A DNA stretch of 64,000 nt, from contig NZ_JACHWU010000007.1 of the NCBI RefSeq assembly GCF_014191605.1, forward strand, positions 62,001 through 126,000, given 5' to 3'. Under the pieces are notes generated by a model, which was given only the letters and a program-made list of their open reading frames with translations, made no database searches and was not told the DNA's origin. A program made the position numbers and the translations under genes. The DNA is from Prauserella isguenensis. GTDB taxonomy: Bacteria; Actinomycetota; Actinomycetes; Mycobacteriales; Pseudonocardiaceae. The number at the start of each line of letters is the position of its first letter. The first letter of the stretch is position 1. Below, piece by piece: positions 60,168 to 64,000 of this stretch.

Positions 60168-60658
60168 ACGATAACCTCCTGGATCGGGTCGCCCGGTTGG
60201 AGGCGTTGGAGGCGATCCGTGACGTGGACGCGCGGTACTGCCGCGCACTGGACGACGGCGACTGGGACACGCTCGTCTCACTGTTCACGGTCGACGGCGA
60301 GTTCGTGGGCCTGTCCCGTGCGCGCGGGCATGCCGAACTGCGCAGCTTCTTCGCCGGTCTCGCGGAGGCAGGACTCACCGCATTCTGGCATCACGTCACC
60401 AATCTCGAGATCACTCTCGACGGCCCGGACGAGGCGCGGGCACGGTCGCTGTTGTGGCAGCCCTGCGTGCAGGACGGTGTCCCGCACATCGCGGCCGGCC
60501 ATTACACCGACACGCTGCGGCGGGTCGACGGCGACTGGCGTTATGTCACCAAGCAGGTGTCGTTCGACTACTTCGTCCCGCTCGCGGACGGGTGGGACCA
60601 CGGCCGTTTCACCGTGGCGTCCGCCGCCGCTACCTACCCAGGGAGGCAGTTCGCGTGA
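60164..60658 (+). CDS. SnoaL-like/NTF2-fold protein
   Basis: The 164-residue protein matches the SnoaL-like cone fold: 'EALEAIRDVDARYCRALDDGDWDTLVSLFTVDGEF' near residues 13-47, and 'GHYTDTLRRVDGDWRYVTKQVSFDYFVP' in the C-terminal part. Such proteins are small isomerases, dehydratases or binding proteins in aromatic and polyketide pathways. It overlaps its neighbours at ATGA and GTGA junctions, so it is a fixed part of the operon, but no step of the beta-ketoadipate pathway is left unfilled for it. Confidence 0.88.
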   Translation: MNDNLLDRVARLEALEAIRDVDARYCRALDDGDWDTLVSLFTVDGEFVGLSRARGHAELRSFFAGLAEAGLTAFWHHVTNLEITLDGPDEARARSLLWQPCVQDGVPHIAAGHYTDTLRRVDGDWRYVTKQVSFDYFVPLADGWDHGRFTVASAAATYPGRQFA

Positions 60659-61440
60659 CCACCACCGCACTCCACCACCGGATCGACGGGCCGGACGGAG
60701 CTCCCGTCCTCGTGCTCGGTCCGTCACTCGGTACCGACCTGCACTTGTTCGACGCCCAGGTCGACGCTCTCGCCGACCGTTACCGCATCGTTCGTTTCGA
60801 CCTGCCGGGACACGGACAGAGCCCGTCACCGGCCGGTCCCTACACGATGCGGGGCCTGGCGGACGACGTCGTCGCGTTGCTCGATCGACTCGGTATGGAC
60901 CGCGTTCACTACGCCGGGGTGTCCATCGGCGGAGCCATCGGCCAGCAGGTCGCCCTGGACCATCCGGAGCGCGTGCTGAGCCTCGCGGCGATGGCCTCCG
61001 CGGCCCGCTTCGCCGATCCCGAGAGCTGGCCGAAGCGCGCCGCGACCGTCCGGGAGAAGGGTCCGGACGCCATGGTCGCGAGCCGGCCCGGCACCTGGTA
61101 CGTGCCGTCCTTCTCCGACACCGACGAGGCGCGACGACTCCTGAGCATGCTGCGCGCGACCACCGCCGAGGGGTATGCAGGTTGCTGCGAGGCGATCTCG
61201 GGTTTCGACGTTCGTGACAGGCTCGCCGAGGTGCGGGTGCCCGTGCTCGCCGTCGCCGGCGCCGAGGACCCCGCCACTCCGCCGCAGATGGTCCGGATCA
61301 TCGCGGACAGCGCTGCGGTGGGCCGGTTCGAGGTCATCGAGGACGCTGCGCATCTGCTCAACGTGGAGCAATCCGAGCAGGTCAACGGATTGCTCGCCGA
61401 GCACCTCGCCGACGCCGTCGCCGGGAGCCGACATGGATAA
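60655..61440 (+). CDS. pcaD: 3-Oxoadipate enol-lactonase
   Basis: The 261-residue alpha/beta hydrolase has the oxyanion region 'LGPSLGTDLHLFDAQ' near residue 22, nucleophile elbow 'GVSIGGAIG' (serine near residue 94), aspartate in 'GAEDPATPP' near residue 206 and histidine in 'DAAHLLNVEQ' near residue 236. It hydrolyses 3-oxoadipate enol-lactone to 3-oxoadipate. The GTG start overlaps the SnoaL-like stop, and the last eight bases overlap pcaI. Confidence 0.94.
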   Translation: MTTTALHHRIDGPDGAPVLVLGPSLGTDLHLFDAQVDALADRYRIVRFDLPGHGQSPSPAGPYTMRGLADDVVALLDRLGMDRVHYAGVSIGGAIGQQVALDHPERVLSLAAMASAARFADPESWPKRAATVREKGPDAMVASRPGTWYVPSFSDTDEARRLLSMLRATTAEGYAGCCEAISGFDVRDRLAEVRVPVLAVAGAEDPATPPQMVRIIADSAAVGRFEVIEDAAHLLNVEQSEQVNGLLAEHLADAVAGSRHG

Positions 61441-62176
61441 GACCGTGGCGACGGCGGCCGAGGCCGTCGGCGATATCACTGACGGTTCCTCGTTGGCCGT
61501 TGGCGGTTTCGGGATGTGCGGAGTGCCGACCGTCCTGATCGCCGCGCTGCTGGAACAGGGGGCACGGGACCTCGAGACGATCTCGAACAACCTGGGCGTC
61601 GACGGTTTCGGCCTGGGCACCCTGTTGTCGGCCGGACGGATCCGTCGAACGATCGGCTCCTACATCGGCAACAACAAGGAGTTCGCCCGGCAGTACCTCG
61701 CCGGGGACATCGAAGTGGAACTCACGCCGCAGGGCACACTCGCCGAGCGGTTACGAGCAGGCGGGTCCGGAATCCCGGCCTTCTACACCCCCGCGGGCGT
61801 CGGCACGCTCGTCGCCGAGGGAGGGCTGCCGTGGCGGTACGCACCGGACGGCTCGGTCGCGGTGCTGTCACCACCGAAGGAAGTGCGCACGTTCGACGGC
61901 GCCGACTATGTCCTCGAACGCGCGTTGGCACCCGACTTCGCGTTGGTGCATGCCTGGAAGGGCGACCGGCACGGCAACCTCGTCTATCGGCGGTCCGCGC
62001 GCAACTTCAATCCGGACGCCGCCGCGGCCGGGCGGTTCACGATCGCTCAGGTCGAACACCTCGTGGAGCCGGGCGAGATCGACGCCGACGACGTGCACAC
62101 TCCCGGAATCCATGTCGAACGCGTGCTGCACGTGCCCGATGTGGACAAACCGATCGAGTTCAGGACGGTGTGCTGA
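61433..62176 (+). CDS. pcaI: 3-Oxoadipate CoA-transferase, alpha subunit
   Basis: A 247-residue class I CoA-transferase subunit with the glycine-rich CoA site '[17 protein letters not shown]' near residue 24 and '[15 protein letters not shown]' near residue 50. It pairs with PcaJ to move CoA from succinyl-CoA to 3-oxoadipate. The general 3-oxoacid CoA-transferase family is similar, but position between pcaD and pcaF defines the role. Its stop overlaps the pcaJ start (TGATG). Confidence 0.94.
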   Translation: MDKTVATAAEAVGDITDGSSLAVGGFGMCGVPTVLIAALLEQGARDLETISNNLGVDGFGLGTLLSAGRIRRTIGSYIGNNKEFARQYLAGDIEVELTPQGTLAERLRAGGSGIPAFYTPAGVGTLVAEGGLPWRYAPDGSVAVLSPPKEVRTFDGADYVLERALAPDFALVHAWKGDRHGNLVYRRSARNFNPDAAAAGRFTIAQVEHLVEPGEIDADDVHTPGIHVERVLHVPDVDKPIEFRTVC

Positions 62177-62832
62177 TGCCTCTCACCAGGAACGAGATGG
62201 CGGCCAAGGTCGCCCAGGAACTACCCGACGGCGCCTACGTCAATCTCGGAATCGGTATGCCGACATTGGTCCCCGGGTACATCCCGGCGGGCCGGACGGT
62301 GATCCTGCACGCGGAGAACGGAATCCTCGGTGTCGGTCCTTACCCGACCGAGAACGAGGTCGATGCGGACCTGATCAACGCGGGCAAGGAGACGGTGACC
62401 GTCAACGCCGGCGCGGCGTACTTCGGTTCGTCGTCCTCCTTCGGCCAGATCCGTGCGGGCAAGCTCGACGTCGCCGTTCTCGGCGCGTTACAGGTGGCGT
62501 CGAACGGCGACCTCGCCAACTGGGCGGTACCCGGCAAGATGATCAAGGGTATGGGCGGGGCGATGGATCTCGTACACGGCGCGAAGAAGGTCGTCGTGAT
62601 GATGGAACACGTGGCCAAGGACGGTTCGCCGAAGATCGTCGACCAGTGCGACCTGCCGATCACCGGGCGCGGGTGCGTCACCCGCATCGTCACCGATCTC
62701 GCCGTCGTCGACGTCACTGCGACCGGGCTCGAACTGGTCGAAACGGCTCCGGGGGTCAGCGCCGCCGAGGTCCGGGACAAGACCGCAGCGCCGTTGCATG
62801 GGCGCGATGGGGAAAGGACCGTCGATGCGTGA
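62176..62832 (+). CDS. pcaJ: 3-Oxoadipate CoA-transferase, beta subunit
   Basis: The 218-residue subunit carries the catalytic glutamate in '[12 protein letters not shown]' near residue 47 and the '[15 protein letters not shown]' CoA-binding region near residue 23, followed by '[17 protein letters not shown]' near residue 137. Together with PcaI it forms the active transferase. Its last eight bases overlap the thiolase gene. Confidence 0.95.
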   Translation: MPLTRNEMAAKVAQELPDGAYVNLGIGMPTLVPGYIPAGRTVILHAENGILGVGPYPTENEVDADLINAGKETVTVNAGAAYFGSSSSFGQIRAGKLDVAVLGALQVASNGDLANWAVPGKMIKGMGGAMDLVHGAKKVVVMMEHVAKDGSPKIVDQCDLPITGRGCVTRIVTDLAVVDVTATGLELVETAPGVSAAEVRDKTAAPLHGRDGERTVDA

Positions 62833-64000
62833 CGCCGTCATATGTGAGCCATTGCGCACTCCGGTCGGCGCGTTCGGCGGAGCGCTGCGTGGTGTGCCCG
62901 CGCACACTCTCGCGACGACCGTGATCCGCTCTCTGCTCGATCGCGCCGATCTCGACCCTGCCGCCGTTGACGACGTGGTGCTGGGCAACTGTTATCCGAC
63001 GATGGAGGCACCGGCGATCGGCCGGGTCGCCGCCCTTGACGCAGGGCTCCCGGTCGGCGTGAGCGGGTTGCAGATCGACCGGCGTTGCGGGTCCGGGTTG
63101 CAGGCCGTGCTGTATGCAGCAGCGCAGGTACAGTCCGGATCGACCGAAGTCGTGCTGGCGGGCGGCGTCGAATCCATGTCGAACGCGCCGTTCTACTCCA
63201 CGCGCATGCGTTGGGGTGCTCGCGGCGGATCCGGGGTGATGCTGCACGACGCACTCGCGCGTGGCCGGGTGACGGCCGGCGGTGAGCAGCACCCGGTTCC
63301 CGGCGGCATGATCGAAACCGCGGAGAACCTGCGCCGGGAGTACTCGATCCCGCGCGCCGAACAGGACGAGCTCTCGGTGCGCTCCCACGAGAGGGCGACC
63401 GCGGCGCAGCACGAAGGCCGTTTCGTCGACGAACTCGTACCTGTCGCGGTCCCGGGCCGCACAGGCGACACCGTTGTGGACGCCGACGAGCACGTACGTC
63501 CCGGGACGACCGTCGAGAAGCTCGCGACCTTGCGGCCGATACTGGGCGGCGACGACAGCGCGGCGACGGTGACCGCGGGCAACGCCTCCGGGCAGAACGA
63601 CGGCGCTGCGCTCTGCGTGGTGACCAGTCCGGAGAAGGCCGCCGAGCTGGGCCTGCGTCCCGTGCTGCGGCTCGTGTCCTGGGGCCTTGGCGGGGTGGCG
63701 CCCGCGAGGATGGGTATCGGACCGGTTCCTGCCACGGCGAAGGCACTCGACGCCGCGGAGCTGACGTTGTCCGACATCGACCTGATCGAGCTGAACGAAG
63801 CGTTCGCCGCGCAGGTACTGGCCTGCACCCGCGAGTGGGGGTTCGCCAAGGCGGACTTCGAGCGGCTGAACGTCAACGGGTCGGGGATCTCACTGGGCCA
63901 CCCGGTCGGCGCGACCGGTGGGCGCATCCTCGCCACGTTAGCCAGGGAGATGGTCCGGCGCGACGCCCGCTACGGCCTGGAGACGATGTGTATCGGTGGG
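62825..64000 (+). CDS. pcaF: 3-Oxoadipyl-CoA thiolase, cut by the window end
   Basis: The first 392 residues of a thiolase run to the edge of the window. The acylated cysteine lies in '[11 protein letters not shown]' near residue 86, '[16 protein letters not shown]' supplies the HNEAF-type segment near residue 323 and '[14 protein letters not shown]' the catalytic histidine near residue 357. The C-terminal 'C-x-G' motif is just reached ('ETMCIGG'). It splits 3-oxoadipyl-CoA into succinyl-CoA and acetyl-CoA, the last pathway step. Confidence 0.94.
   Translation, partial: MRDAVICEPLRTPVGAFGGALRGVPAHTLATTVIRSLLDRADLDPAAVDDVVLGNCYPTMEAPAIGRVAALDAGLPVGVSGLQIDRRCGSGLQAVLYAAAQVQSGSTEVVLAGGVESMSNAPFYSTRMRWGARGGSGVMLHDALARGRVTAGGEQHPVPGGMIETAENLRREYSIPRAEQDELSVRSHERATAAQHEGRFVDELVPVAVPGRTGDTVVDADEHVRPGTTVEKLATLRPILGGDDSAATVTAGNASGQNDGAALCVVTSPEKAAELGLRPVLRLVSWGLGGVAPARMGIGPVPATAKALDAAELTLSDIDLIELNEAFAAQVLACTREWGFAKADFERLNVNGSGISLGHPVGATGGRILATLAREMVRRDARYGLETMCIGG

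Noticed and set aside
1-64000. Intact prophage, insertion sequence, integrative element or CRISPR array
   Set aside because: No complete integrase, transposase, phage structural gene or regularly spaced repeat array is present; only short recombinase and transposase scraps and tRNA-end repeats were found.

Overview
This is high-GC DNA from an actinomycete. Codon use, abundant GTG starts, ATGA/GTGA gene overlaps and the gene families suggest a soil or plant-associated Pseudonocardiaceae/Nocardiaceae-type bacterium; that placement is inferred, because the window has no rRNA or other taxonomic marker. Nearly all of the window is catabolic: operons for small oxygenated, aromatic and heteroaromatic compounds, each with its own regulator and often its own transporter. 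Between them lie gene remnants and degenerate tRNA 3'-end repeats, which look like scars of past integration.

Layout: (1) 0-1.6 kb, end of an alcohol dehydrogenase and an MHS-type MFS transporter. (2) 1.6-2.8 kb, tRNA-like repeat A, a broken GntR gene and a recombinase scrap. (3) 2.8-8.7 kb, a minus-strand sugar-acid operon (SDR, GntP permease, beta-hydroxyacid dehydrogenase, split transketolase, GntR) with a 20-bp palindromic operator at its head and a partial copy at the regulator. (4) 8.9-10 kb, a decayed FAD monooxygenase and repeat B. (5) 10-18.8 kb, an operon encoding GntR, an LLM oxygenase, two PF06684 (DUF1185) proteins, an alpha/beta hydrolase, an aldehyde dehydrogenase, a flavin reductase and a degenerate RibBA-like protein, divergent from a BCCT betaine transporter. 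Its core matches the trigonelline (N-methylnicotinate) ring-opening system TgnABCD plus three uncharacterised extra proteins. (6) 18.8-24 kb, repeat C, a StyA/StyB-like monooxygenase pair with a LuxR-type ATPase regulator, and a P450 scrap. (7) 24.1-34.8 kb, a homoprotocatechuate meta-cleavage operon (FAH-RraA fusion, DapA-type aldolase, hpaE, hpaD, semialdehyde dehydrogenase, MobA-like hydroxylase, another aldehyde dehydrogenase) with a divergent GntR. (8) 34.8-39.8 kb, a second StyA-like monooxygenase with flavin reductase, EthD protein, AraC regulator and MFS transporter. (9) 39.9-44.9 kb, LysR, P450, [2Fe-2S] ferredoxin, ferredoxin reductase, P450. (10) 45-53.8 kb, repeat D and less coherent accessory genes (TetR regulators, MFS, XRE/SDR pair, M24-fold protein, secreted lipase). 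(11) 53.9-64 kb, an IclR regulator facing a phenol-to-beta-ketoadipate operon (two-component phenol hydroxylase, catA, catB, catC, RibF-like, SnoaL-like, pcaD, pcaI, pcaJ, pcaF), cut by the window end.

How it fits together: phenol would be hydroxylated to catechol, cleaved ortho and funnelled through beta-ketoadipate to succinyl-CoA and acetyl-CoA. Homoprotocatechuate would be cleaved meta to pyruvate and succinate. The pyridinium-type operon would also yield succinate semialdehyde. Flavin chemistry runs throughout: four small flavin reductases, six intact or decayed flavin-dependent oxygenases, and two displaced flavin-biosynthesis paralogues (RibBA-like and RibF-like) embedded in monooxygenase operons. 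All functional assignments rest on reading the sequence; no database search was run.
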